Source: WGMI01 sp041739275
GTDB taxonomy: Bacteria; Bacteroidota; Bacteroidia; Flavobacteriales; Schleiferiaceae
Reading direction: 5' to 3'
NCBI GenBank assembly: GCA_041739275.1
Contig: JBGSOF010000046.1
Coordinates: 1-53,750 of the forward strand
Length of the DNA: 53,750 nucleotides
The position numbers were made by a program, and so were the translations under genes. Each line of letters starts with the position of its first letter. The stretch's first letter is position 1. Of the stretch, positions 42,340-51,169 are shown piece by piece. Below the pieces are notes generated by a model. It worked only from the letters and a program-made list of their open reading frames with translations. It was not told the origin of the DNA and ran no database searches.

Positions 42340-44168
42340 AACAAGTGAAAATTCGCGTCCTTTTTTACGGCCTTCTCTTGTTTTTGGCTGGTCCCGGACG
42401 GGCCTTTGGACAGAAGCCAACCGAAGTTCTCCTCGAGGCCGTTCAATTCTATCGAGGAGATTCGCAGTCGGGCAAACAATTGACAAACGATACCGTCAAT
42501 TTGCCTTTTTCGGACGACTTCAGCGCCAGAGAAGGCTATCCGGATCCGCTGCTGTGGCGCGATCAAAACGTCTGGATCAACAACACCTACGGCAGAGACA
42601 TCCCCACCTTGGGAGTAGCCAGTTTTGACGGACTCGACCGGGATGGCCTAGCTTACGACCTCCTCGACAACTCCAGCGACACCTTTGCAGATGTCCTGAC
42701 CAGTCAAGCCATCAGGCTACAGGCGGGGATGACAGGCGTCCGACTGAGCTTTGAGTATCAGGCGGGCGGAAGAGGCGAAGCGCCTGAAGCAGACGACCGT
42801 TTGGTGGTCGAGTTTTACGCGCCCACAGACAGCCAGTGGACCGAAGTTTGGAGCGCCTCAGGGCCCGGCTTCGATGGATTTAAATCGGCCATCGTCGCGG
42901 TAGACTCCGCCATTTGGCTCCGCCCGGGCTTTCAATTTCGGTTTGCAGCCTACGGGGCGCGCTCAGGCGCCTTCGACCTTTGGAACATCGACTACGTCCG
43001 GCTCGGCGAGAATCGCGCCCCCGACGACACCTTGTTTAGCGATGCCGCATTTACCCGAGAGCATCCGAGCATCATCAATGGGTATTTTCAGGTGCCGTGG
43101 AGCCATATTGGCAGCGGGAGTAACCGCTTTGTGAGTCAATTTGGTCTTCACTATCGCAAAAACGGTCCGCCCGGCTCAGCATCAATCAACCTCGGTCGGT
43201 ACATCATCGAGCAAGATGGGCTCGTCATCTCCACCAAAAACGGGAATCCCGACAATGCGCCCCCGTATAATGTCGAGAACCTCCGAAACGTCTTGGTCGA
43301 TCCTTTCACACTCAATCCGCCCATAGGGCCGTTTTCGCTTCGCATTCGCTCGATTATGGACGGGGCCAACGACGGATTCCGGTCAAACGATACCGTCGAA
43401 ATCACCCACGACTTTTCGAACTACTACGCCTACGACGACGGCAGCGCCGAACGCGTGTATGGCCTGAGCAATACTCCGGGTGCTCGAACGGCGGTGGCCT
43501 TTGCGCCTTTTCGCTCAGACAGCCTCAAAGGAATTCAAATTCAGTTTGTTCCCACTCAAGTCGACGCGCGTCTGAACTCTTTTCGACTGGCCGTTTGGGA
43601 GTACAATGCCGGCATACCCGGAAATCTGATTTACCAAAGCGATTCGCTCTATAAACCCGCCTACTACGGCATCGATCGCCCCATTGCGTATGCGCTCGAC
43701 ACCTCTGCCGTCTTTATCGGAGGTCCTTTCTTTATTGGCCTGATCCAGACATCGATTCAGCCACTGAATATCGGGCTCGACGTCAATCAACCCGATCAAG
43801 ATACCACAGTCTCTATTTTTTATGGGGATGCGAGCAATTGGTATTCGTCGCTCTTTCCCGGAAGACTGATGTTGCGTCCATATTTTGGCACTCAACCCGA
43901 CGATCTCTCTCGACCTGAATTGGAACCCCTGGCGGCAAGCTTGAAACTGATGCCGAATCCTGCCCATGAATACCTGAAAATTCAGGCTCCGAATCCCGGA
44001 ATCTGGGTATACAAAGTCTTTTCGATCAATGGGGTCGAATTAATACGCGAACGTGGGTCTGAATCGATCGAACTAAACATCGGCACCTTGAGCCCGGGGC
44101 TCTACGTGGTTCGGGCAGAAAGCGCAGAGAAGGGTTCGGCACGGGCGTCGAAGTTCTTGCGCCGTTGA
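42336..44168 (+). CDS. T9SS type A sorting-domain secreted protein
   Basis: This 610-residue secreted protein has a signal peptide (MKQVKIRVLFYGLLLFLAGP, FGQ cleavage region). The body is beta-rich with sequence such as LPFSDDFSAREGYPDPLLW and VRLSFEYQAGGRGEAPEADD, suggesting jelly-roll or MAM-like modules. It ends in a T9SS C-terminal domain (LKLMPNPAHEYLKIQ, IWVYKVFSINGVELIRE, LSPGLYVVRAE). No enzymatic motif was found, so it may be an adhesin. It overlaps the PASTA gene by 4 bases at its start and the rluD gene by one base at its end. Confidence 0.88.
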   Translation: MKQVKIRVLFYGLLLFLAGPGRAFGQKPTEVLLEAVQFYRGDSQSGKQLTNDTVNLPFSDDFSAREGYPDPLLWRDQNVWINNTYGRDIPTLGVASFDGLDRDGLAYDLLDNSSDTFADVLTSQAIRLQAGMTGVRLSFEYQAGGRGEAPEADDRLVVEFYAPTDSQWTEVWSASGPGFDGFKSAIVAVDSAIWLRPGFQFRFAAYGARSGAFDLWNIDYVRLGENRAPDDTLFSDAAFTREHPSIINGYFQVPWSHIGSGSNRFVSQFGLHYRKNGPPGSASINLGRYIIEQDGLVISTKNGNPDNAPPYNVENLRNVLVDPFTLNPPIGPFSLRIRSIMDGANDGFRSNDTVEITHDFSNYYAYDDGSAERVYGLSNTPGARTAVAFAPFRSDSLKGIQIQFVPTQVDARLNSFRLAVWEYNAGIPGNLIYQSDSLYKPAYYGIDRPIAYALDTSAVFIGGPFFIGLIQTSIQPLNIGLDVNQPDQDTTVSIFYGDASNWYSSLFPGRLMLRPYFGTQPDDLSRPELEPLAASLKLMPNPAHEYLKIQAPNPGIWVYKVFSINGVELIRERGSESIELNIGTLSPGLYVVRAESAEKGSARASKFLRR

Positions 44169-45232
44169 TGGAGGTGCAACGCGGGCGCATCGAACCCGAA
44201 TTCGACCCGGTTTCTGAAGGTTTCGACGAAGGCGAAGAGTTTTTTGAACACTTTCGATTCGTACCCGACCGGGGTCAGCAGATGCTTCGCATCGACAAAT
44301 ACTTGTTCAATTTGATGCCCCAGACTTCGCGAAACCGCATCCAACAAGCGGCCAAGGCGGGTTCAATTTGGGTAGACGGCAAGCCGGTAAAACAAAACCA
44401 CCGCGTAAAGCCGGGCGAGTTGATTCAAATCGTACTCTCCAAACCCCCGAGGCACAAGGAGTTACTTGCCGAAGATTTGCCGCTCGACGTGCTCTTTCAA
44501 GACGAGCATCTGATGATTATCGACAAAAAGGCGGGAATGGTGGTTCATCCGGCCTTCGGACATCATTCGGGCACTTTGGTGAATGCGGTATTGCACAGAA
44601 TCAGACAATTGCCCCCCGGTTCGGCCGCCGAGCGACCGGGCTTGGTCCACCGCATTGACAAAAACACCAGCGGCATTTTGGTGATTGCCATGAACGAATA
44701 CGCCATGGCGCATTTGTCGAAACAGTTTTTCGAGCGGAGCACGCACAGGCTGTACGAGGCCCTGGTTTGGGGCGAGTTTAAGGAAGCTTCGGGAACCGTG
44801 GTCGCGCACATCGGCCGGCATCTGAAAGAGCGGAAACTCTATGCCGCTTTTCCCGACGGAAGTCATGGAAAATATGCCGTAACCCATTATAAAGTCCTTG
44901 AAAACCTCGGGAATCTGAGTCGCGTTGAGTGCAAACTCGAGACTGGGCGTACGCACCAAATTCGGGTGCACATGCAGTCGATTGGGCACCCCTTGTTTTC
45001 AGACGACTTTTACGGGGGCGACAAAGTGGTTTGCGGCCCGAATTCGGGCAGTTACAAGCGATTTGTCGAGAATACTTTCGAAGTGCTTCCGCGTCAGGCG
45101 CTCCACGCCAAATTGCTCGGAATTACGCATCCGGTAAGCGGTGAGCGCATGGAGTTCGAAAGCCCACTTCCACTCGATATGCAACAAGCGCTCGAACGCT
45201 GGAGGAGCTATGCTTCAGGCTCAACGGGCTGA
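44168..45232 (+). CDS. rluD: RluA-family 23S rRNA pseudouridine synthase
   Basis: This enzyme isomerises uridine to pseudouridine in rRNA. The 354-residue protein has an N-terminal extension, an S4 RNA-binding domain (MLRIDKYLFNLMPQTSRNRIQQAAK), and the catalytic domain with GLVHRIDKNTSGILVIA, whose Asp is the nucleophile. KLETGRTHQIRVHMQSIGHP follows near the C-terminus. RluD is the closest match by architecture, but the RluA/C/D choice is not certain. ATG 44168 overlaps the previous stop (TGATG); TTG 44165 is in frame. Confidence 0.93.
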   Translation: MEVQRGRIEPEFDPVSEGFDEGEEFFEHFRFVPDRGQQMLRIDKYLFNLMPQTSRNRIQQAAKAGSIWVDGKPVKQNHRVKPGELIQIVLSKPPRHKELLAEDLPLDVLFQDEHLMIIDKKAGMVVHPAFGHHSGTLVNAVLHRIRQLPPGSAAERPGLVHRIDKNTSGILVIAMNEYAMAHLSKQFFERSTHRLYEALVWGEFKEASGTVVAHIGRHLKERKLYAAFPDGSHGKYAVTHYKVLENLGNLSRVECKLETGRTHQIRVHMQSIGHPLFSDDFYGGDKVVCGPNSGSYKRFVENTFEVLPRQALHAKLLGITHPVSGERMEFESPLPLDMQQALERWRSYASGSTG

Positions 45233-45267
45233 ACAAAGCCGTTGTGCACGGCGTATCTTTACGTGAG

Positions 45268-46359
45268 ATGAAATCGAATCTTGTCCGATCTGTTGTTCAG
45301 GGGCTGTGGATGTTTTCTCTGGCCCTCGCCTTAGGTGGTTGTCAAAGAGACGCCGACACAGACACAGTCAGCCAAGCCACACCCTATCCTTGGCAGACCC
45401 CCAGAGGTTTTATCGCCCCCGAATTTCCCGCCGACAATCCAAACACAGTCGAAGGCGTCTTCCTTGGCCGCAAACTGTTTTACGACGAGCGCTTGTCAGG
45501 CGACAACAGCCTGAGCTGTGCGGGTTGCCACTTCCAAGACGCGGGCTTCTCGGATCCCGAGCGATTTAGTACGGGAATTGACGAAGTCGAAGGCAGCCGC
45601 AATGCCATGGCCTTGGTGAATTTGGCTTGGCAAGAGTTCTTTTTTTGGGATGGCCGCCAGAGCAGCCTCGAAGCTCAGGCTTTGGTTCCGATTGTCGATC
45701 CCATTGAAATGCACTCCGATTTGCGCGAGGTCGAAGCCAAACTCCGAGCCGACCCGCTCTATCCCGTTCTCTTTCAAAAAGCATTCGGAAGCCCCGAGAT
45801 CAATGCAGACCGAATCGCCAAGGCCTTGGCTCAGTTTGAGCGCGTTCTGGTGTCTTCGAACAGCAAATTCGACCGCTGGTTTCGGGGCGAAGAGAGCTTC
45901 AGCGACCAGGAACTGCTGGGGTACCAACTGTTCAACAGTGAGCGCGGAGACTGTTTCCACTGCCACGGCGACTTGAACACCGGCTTGACGTTCGGGGCGT
46001 TCGGAAATGTGCAGTTCAGCAACAACGGCCTCGATTCTGTTCTGATACCGGGCTCAGGGCTCGAGTTGGTTACGGACAATCCCGCAGATCGCGCCCGGTT
46101 TAAAATCCCCACGCTTCGAAATGTAGAGTTTACGGGGCCGTATATGCACGACGGACGGTTTGCGACTTTGAGGCAAGTGATCGAACACTACAACATGGGT
46201 GGTCACCCGAGCGCCAGCTTAGACCCGAATATGAAGGCCGCAGGTGTGGGACGAAATTGGAGCCCCGACGAGAAAGATGCTTTGCTCGCTTTTATGCTGA
46301 CACTCTCAGACTTGAGCTTCCTCACCGACACGGCGTTCTCGGATCCCGAGCTTCCCTGA
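45268..46359 (+). CDS. di-haem cytochrome c peroxidase, lipoprotein
   Basis: This 363-residue protein is the second CCP/MauG-family member here, anchored as a lipoprotein (lipobox Cys25, ALGGC). The first haem site is CAGCHFQDAGFSD and the second CFHCHGD. It shares FFWDGRQSSLEAQALVPI and YMHDGRFATLRQVIEHY with the 1697 paralogue. The expected role is periplasmic peroxide reduction. The ATG at 45268 follows TATCTTTA (45253-45260), a near-consensus -7 element. It is not an exact duplicate of the other copy. Confidence 0.9.
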   Translation: MKSNLVRSVVQGLWMFSLALALGGCQRDADTDTVSQATPYPWQTPRGFIAPEFPADNPNTVEGVFLGRKLFYDERLSGDNSLSCAGCHFQDAGFSDPERFSTGIDEVEGSRNAMALVNLAWQEFFFWDGRQSSLEAQALVPIVDPIEMHSDLREVEAKLRADPLYPVLFQKAFGSPEINADRIAKALAQFERVLVSSNSKFDRWFRGEESFSDQELLGYQLFNSERGDCFHCHGDLNTGLTFGAFGNVQFSNNGLDSVLIPGSGLELVTDNPADRARFKIPTLRNVEFTGPYMHDGRFATLRQVIEHYNMGGHPSASLDPNMKAAGVGRNWSPDEKDALLAFMLTLSDLSFLTDTAFSDPELP

Positions 46360-46423
46360 TTGAAACGCCGGAATTTGGCACAGCCTTTGTAGATTCGGTC
46401 TCGTGGAATTAATCACGAACACC

Positions 46424-46996
46424 ATGAAATCTCAAACCATCGCCTCTGTAGCCTTCATCGCCCTGCTGGCGGTGGGTACCTCGTGCAAAAGCAAAAAAAA
46501 GGCCGTAGATCCGCCCAAAGGCGAGGTCGAAATGGTCCTTCCCTGTTCTGAATACAAGGCCGATTCCAAGCACTTTAGGGCCTATTCGTTCGGCGAGAGC
46601 ACCGATGCCAACGTGGCCAAGAAAAAGGCCCTGAGCAACGCCCGCGCTGAATTGGCAGGTCAGATTTCAACGGTGATGAAAGTCGTCGGAGACAATTACG
46701 TAAAGTCGTCGGAATTCAACAACCAAGAAGAATTGCTCGAGCGCTTTGAAGAAAACGCCCGGACGATCATCAACGAACGACTCGACGCCGTGGCACCGGT
46801 TTGCGACAAGCTCACCCAGGTAACCGCAACGGGCAAATACAAATATTATGTGGCGCTCGAAGTCGGAGCCGACGAACTGCGCGAGGCCGCCGCACAGAGC
46901 TTGAGCCGCGAACAGTCGATGAAGATTGACTACAACTACGAGAAGTTCAAACAGACCTTCGACGAAGAAATGAAAAAGCTCGAACAGCGGCCCTGA
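46424..46996 (+). CDS. small lipoprotein, LPP20-like
   Basis: This 190-residue lipoprotein has lipobox Cys21 (LLAVGTSC), then YRAYSFGEST-like sequence and ANVAKKKALSNARAELAGQI, the LPP20-type helix of alternating Ala/Lys, then YYVALEVGADELREAAAQ. The C-terminus is a charged helix (YEKFKQTFDEEMKKLEQ). It resembles the N-terminal domain of the 25825 protein. The upstream TAGATTCG (46390-46397) is a candidate -7 element, and a strong terminator follows. Function unknown. Confidence 0.78.
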   Translation: MKSQTIASVAFIALLAVGTSCKSKKKAVDPPKGEVEMVLPCSEYKADSKHFRAYSFGESTDANVAKKKALSNARAELAGQISTVMKVVGDNYVKSSEFNNQEELLERFEENARTIINERLDAVAPVCDKLTQVTATGKYKYYVALEVGADELREAAAQSLSREQSMKIDYNYEKFKQTFDEEMKKLEQRP

Positions 46997-47014
46997 GTGG
47001 TGGGGCTCGTTCGG

Positions 47015-47040
47015 AAACCGCCTTCGGGCGGTTTTTTTTT
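47015..47040 (+). terminator. intrinsic terminator after the small lipoprotein gene
   Basis: AAACCGCC (47015-47022), loop TTCG, GGCGGTTT (47027-47034), then a T run to 47040. An 8-bp stem with a UUCG tetraloop makes this the best-formed terminator in the window. Confidence 0.93.
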
Positions 47041-47081
47041 GCCCATAACCTCCAAGCAGTGCATCCAAAAAAATGAAGGGG

Positions 47082-47107
47082 ATTTAATTATGCGTGCATA
47101 GTAAAAT
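47082..47107. promoter_or_regulatory. imperfect 26-bp palindrome, likely MarR operator
   Basis: ATTTAATTATGC, spacer GT, GCATAGTAAAAT: 10 of 12 positions are dyad-symmetric, with a perfect inner TATGC/GCATA. It ends 13 bases before the MarR ATG. MarR regulators bind 16-26 bp palindromes and usually repress their own operon. The promoter-like TACCTTCG (47112-47119) lies between this and the start codon. Confidence 0.6.
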
Positions 47108-47120
47108 AGCGTACCTTCGA

Positions 47121-47570
47121 ATGGTGAAGCCCGAAGAAACCATCGACTTTCAACTCAAAACCACTTGGCAGGCCGTGGCGCGCATGTACAACGAACTGGC
47201 TTCGGCCTACGGTTCGACCATGGTTACGGGCTACGTGCTTTTAAACATTGAGCCCGAGGGCAGTCCGTCGACCTCGCTGGGGCCAAAAATGGGCCTCGAG
47301 CCCACCGGACTGAGCCGAAGCTTGAAACAGCTCGAAGATCGCGGCTTGATCGCGCGCAAAAAGCATCGAGCCGACGGCAGGGTGGTCATGATTCACTTGA
47401 CGGCCGAGGGCCTAGTCTTTCGCGATAAGGCGCGCCAAGCCGTGCTCGAATTCAACGAGCGGGTTCGACTCGAGTTGGATCCAAAAGCTTGGCAAAATTT
47501 CTTTTCGATGATGAAAACGATTCGCACCATAGCCGAGAGCGTTCCGGCACTAACTCCACAGAATTCATGA
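47121..47570 (+). CDS. MarR-family transcriptional regulator
   Basis: This 149-residue winged-helix protein starts at ATG 47121 (MVKPEETIDFQLKTTWQAVARMYN), with GPKMGLEPTGLSRSLKQLEDRGLIARKKHRADGR spanning the recognition helix and wing. It heads the beta-oxidation genes and overlaps the next start by ATGA, so it is coupled to them. Acyl-CoA or fatty acid is the natural candidate ligand, by inference. It probably binds the palindrome at 47082-47107. Confidence 0.92.
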   Translation: MVKPEETIDFQLKTTWQAVARMYNELASAYGSTMVTGYVLLNIEPEGSPSTSLGPKMGLEPTGLSRSLKQLEDRGLIARKKHRADGRVVMIHLTAEGLVFRDKARQAVLEFNERVRLELDPKAWQNFFSMMKTIRTIAESVPALTPQNS

Positions 47571-49918
47571 AGAGAATTGTTCGCAAAGCCGCCGTGCTCG
47601 GTTCGGGCGTGATGGGATCACAAATCGCCTGTCATTTGGCCAATGTCGGTCTGGAAGTGCTCTTGCTCGACTTGCCCGGAGGCGAAAAAGGATCTTTAGA
47701 CCGCAGCAAACCCGCGCTCGAATCGCTCGCGAAGGCGGTAAAAATGAACCCTGCTCCGCTCTACGACGCGGCCTTTGCCTCGAGAATTCGGTGCGGAAAT
47801 TTTGACGACGACCTCAGGCTTTTGAAAGATTGCGATTGGGTGATCGAGGCCATAGTCGAAAGGCTGGACCTCAAAAAGTCGCTGTATGAGCGGGTAGAGC
47901 AACATCGCAAAAAAGGGAGTATCGTCAGCACCAACACTTCGGGCATCCCGATGGCCTTGCTGATTCAAGACCGCAGCGAAGATTTTGCCGAGCACTTTGT
48001 CGGCACGCACTTTTTTAACCCACCTCGCTATCTCCGCTTGCTCGAGCTGATCCCCGGCCCGAAAACCCAAGCCGAAGTCCTCGATTTTCTCTCGGATTTT
48101 TCAGACCGCATCCTCGGAAAAGAGGTCGTTCGCGCCAAAGACACTCCTGCATTTATTGCCAACCGCATCGGCGTCTTCGCCATGATCGATCTCTTTCACG
48201 ATCAACTGACCAATGGGTTTGGCTTTGAAGAGGTGGACGCGCTGACCGGGACTTTGATGGGACGCCCCAAGTCGGCTACTTTTCGAACCTGCGACGTGGT
48301 CGGCCTCGACACCTTAGCGCACGTAGCTCGGGGGCTAGCCGCGCACTGCCCGAACGACGAACAGCGAAGTCGACTCGAGCTGCCCGATTACGTACTGCAA
48401 ATGCTCGAAAAGAACCGTTTGGGCAGCAAGACGGGCGAAGGCTTCTACCGAAAAAACGCAGGGGGCGAAATTGAAGTCCTCGACCGCGAAACCCTTGACT
48501 ACAGGGCTCAAAATAAAAGGCGCTTTGGGCTGATCGACAAACTCCGCGGCACCGACCGCATTCTCGACCGCTGGGCCATGGCCATTGAGGGAGACGACGA
48601 GGCCTCTGAATTCTTCAAGAGAATGCTCGGCGGTCTGTTTGCCTATTCGAGCCATCGAATTCCCGAAATCGCAGATCGACCCTCACAAATCGATCAAGCA
48701 CTGAAAGCGGGATTCGGCTGGGAGCACGGTCCCTTTGAGCTCTGGGATCGCATCGGTTTGAGTCGCGGGCGCGCCCTGGCCGAAGCTCTGGGCAGATCTG
48801 TGGCCGATTGGGTCGTGGAACTCGAAAAATCTGGTGGTTCGTTCTATGCCTTAGAAAATAACCAAATGCTCGGTTATGATTTAATTACAAAGAAACCCAC
48901 CCCCCTTTCCACAGACCACCGACTGATTCGCCTCGACTGGATTCGCTCCAGCAAAACCCTGTGGAGCAGCCCCGATTGTTCGATTCTCGACCTCGGCGAC
49001 GGAATTCTCGATTTCGAAGTGCACAGCAAGATGAATACGCTCGGGGCTTCGGTGCTCTCAGGGCTGCACCGCGCCATCGACTTGGCCGAAAAGGAATATT
49101 CGGGCTTGGTGATCGGCAATCAATCAGCCAATTTTTCGGTGGGTGCCAATCTCGCAATGGTGTTGATGATGGCCGCGGAGGAAGACTGGGACGAACTCAG
49201 CTTTGCGGTCAAGTACTTTCAAGACACCACCATGCGCCTGAGATACTCGGGCATTCCCGTGGTGGTGGCCGCACATGGAATGACCTTTGGCGGAGGCTGC
49301 GAAATGAGCCTGCACGCCGATGCGGTTCAAGCCGCCGCAGAAACGTATATCGGGCTGGTCGAATTTGGCGTCGGTTTGATTCCCGGAGGCGGGGGCACCA
49401 AAGAAATGACCGCGCGCGCCGCCGAAAGACGGCTCAAAGACGACATCGAGCTCAACACCTTGCGCGAGTACTATCTCAGCATCGCCATGGGCAAAGTGGC
49501 TCGATCTGCCCACGAAGCCTTCGCCTTGCATTTGATGGTCGAAGGCCGCGACCGAGTCAGCGTCAACAAAGACCGACTGATTACCGACGCCAAACGCGTG
49601 GCGCTTTCGCTGGCCGAACAAGGCTATGTCCAGCCCGCTCCCAAGACTGTCCGCGTCCTCGGCCGAAACGCTATGGGAATGTTTGAAATCGGCGCGCATG
49701 TGATGCGCAGCGGTGGCTACATAAGCGAACACGATCAATTGATCAGCCAAAAACTGGCCTGGATTATGGCAGGGGGCGATTTGAGCGAACCCACCGAAGT
49801 GAGCGAACAGTACCTGCTCGACTTAGAACGCGAGGCCTTTTTGAGCCTGTGCGGTCAACGAAAAACACTCGAGCGAATTCAACACATGCTGAAAACCGGC
49901 AAACCCCTTCGCAACTAA
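47567..49918 (+). CDS. 3-hydroxyacyl-CoA dehydrogenase / enoyl-CoA hydratase fusion
   Basis: The 783-residue protein carries two beta-oxidation steps. The N-terminal NAD-dependent dehydrogenase has the Rossmann motif VLGSGVMGSQIACHLANVG and GTHFFNPPRYLRLLELIPG. The C-terminal crotonase domain (from about residue 490) has NFSVGANLAMVLM and GMTFGGGCEMSLHADAV, with the acidic residues of the active site and GLIPGGGGTKEM. The domain order is reversed compared with E. coli FadB. ATG 47567 overlaps the marR stop. The thiolase begins 2 bases after its stop. Confidence 0.94.
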   Translation: MKRIVRKAAVLGSGVMGSQIACHLANVGLEVLLLDLPGGEKGSLDRSKPALESLAKAVKMNPAPLYDAAFASRIRCGNFDDDLRLLKDCDWVIEAIVERLDLKKSLYERVEQHRKKGSIVSTNTSGIPMALLIQDRSEDFAEHFVGTHFFNPPRYLRLLELIPGPKTQAEVLDFLSDFSDRILGKEVVRAKDTPAFIANRIGVFAMIDLFHDQLTNGFGFEEVDALTGTLMGRPKSATFRTCDVVGLDTLAHVARGLAAHCPNDEQRSRLELPDYVLQMLEKNRLGSKTGEGFYRKNAGGEIEVLDRETLDYRAQNKRRFGLIDKLRGTDRILDRWAMAIEGDDEASEFFKRMLGGLFAYSSHRIPEIADRPSQIDQALKAGFGWEHGPFELWDRIGLSRGRALAEALGRSVADWVVELEKSGGSFYALENNQMLGYDLITKKPTPLSTDHRLIRLDWIRSSKTLWSSPDCSILDLGDGILDFEVHSKMNTLGASVLSGLHRAIDLAEKEYSGLVIGNQSANFSVGANLAMVLMMAAEEDWDELSFAVKYFQDTTMRLRYSGIPVVVAAHGMTFGGGCEMSLHADAVQAAAETYIGLVEFGVGLIPGGGGTKEMTARAAERRLKDDIELNTLREYYLSIAMGKVARSAHEAFALHLMVEGRDRVSVNKDRLITDAKRVALSLAEQGYVQPAPKTVRVLGRNAMGMFEIGAHVMRSGGYISEHDQLISQKLAWIMAGGDLSEPTEVSEQYLLDLEREAFLSLCGQRKTLERIQHMLKTGKPLRN

Positions 49919-49920
49919 TC

Positions 49921-51105
49921 ATGAGTCAAGAAGCATACATCGTAGCCGCAAAGAGAAGCCCCGTAGGCAAAGCCCCCCGAGGAGGACTGCGGTTTACCCG
50001 CCCGGACGATCTCGCCGCAACCGTCATTAAACACCTGCTGGCAGAGGTGCCTGCTCTGGACATCCACCGCATCGACGACGTGCTCGTGGGCAACGCCATG
50101 CCCGAGGCCGAGCAAGGGCTAAATGTAGGCCGGCTGATTTCGCTCTTGGGTCTGGGCACCGTCGACGTTCCGGGAGTTACGGTAAATCGGTACTGCGCCA
50201 GCGGCTTAGAGACCATCGCCATGGCCGTGTCCAAGATTCGCTCGGGCATGGCCGAATGCCTCATCGCCGGAGGTGCCGAGTCGATGAGCTACATCCCCAT
50301 GGGCGGTTGGAAGGTGAGCCCGAATTACGCCATTGCGCGCTCGAACCCCGACTGGTACAACAATATGGGGCTCACGGCCGAAGCGGTCGCGAAGGAATAC
50401 GGCGTTTCTCGAGCCGACCAAGACGCCTTTGCCTTGGCATCTCATCAAAAAGCGCTGCGCGCACAGTCTGAAGGACGCTTCAATGGCTCGTTGGTGCCCG
50501 TAGACATCGAATGGGTCAAACTCGACGAGCGGGGCAAGCGCAAAGCAGAGAACATGCGCTTTACGGCCGACGAAGGCCCTCGAGCCGACACCACTCTTGA
50601 AGCGCTGGCCAAACTCCGTCCTGTATTTGCCGAAAAGGGAAGCGTCACTGCGGGCAACTCGTCTCAAACCAGCGACGGAGCCGCCTTTGTTTTGGTGATG
50701 AGCGAAAAGATGGTCGTCGAACTCGGGCTCAAGCCCATCGCGCGCTTGGTGAGTTACGCGGCAGCCGGCGTCGAACCCAGAATTATGGGCATAGGCCCTG
50801 TAGCTGCAGTTCCGAGAGCCATGAAACAAGCGGGAATGAAGCTCGAGCAAATCGATTCGATCGAGCTCAACGAGGCCTTCGCTTCTCAGAGCCTGGCCGT
50901 GATTCGCAGCCTTGAACTAAACCCCGACAAAGTGAACCCGAACGGAGGCGCCATTGCCCTCGGGCATCCGCTGGGCTGCACCGGCGCCAAACTCAGTGTT
51001 CAATTGTTCGACGAGCTCGAACGCCAAAACGCGCGCTACGGCCTCGTGACCATGTGCGTCGGCACGGGCCAGGGTGCGGCGGGCATTTTTGAACGAATCG
51101 TCTGA
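49921..51105 (+). CDS. acetyl-CoA acyltransferase (thiolase)
   Basis: This enzyme catalyses the last beta-oxidation step, thiolytic release of acetyl-CoA. The 394-residue protein has the acyl-accepting Cys in NRYCASGLETIAMA (about residue 89). GGAESMSYIPMGG follows, and NPNGGAIALGHPLGCTGA and the second Cys in CVGTGQGAAG come near the C-terminus. ATG 49921 is preferred to an upstream ATG that would overlap the preceding gene. Confidence 0.95.
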   Translation: MSQEAYIVAAKRSPVGKAPRGGLRFTRPDDLAATVIKHLLAEVPALDIHRIDDVLVGNAMPEAEQGLNVGRLISLLGLGTVDVPGVTVNRYCASGLETIAMAVSKIRSGMAECLIAGGAESMSYIPMGGWKVSPNYAIARSNPDWYNNMGLTAEAVAKEYGVSRADQDAFALASHQKALRAQSEGRFNGSLVPVDIEWVKLDERGKRKAENMRFTADEGPRADTTLEALAKLRPVFAEKGSVTAGNSSQTSDGAAFVLVMSEKMVVELGLKPIARLVSYAAAGVEPRIMGIGPVAAVPRAMKQAGMKLEQIDSIELNEAFASQSLAVIRSLELNPDKVNPNGGAIALGHPLGCTGAKLSVQLFDELERQNARYGLVTMCVGTGQGAAGIFERIV

Positions 51106-51169
51106 AATCGACAAACCGCATCGCCCCATTGGGCAGAACTCCGTGTCCATCCCCCACAATCACAACCAC

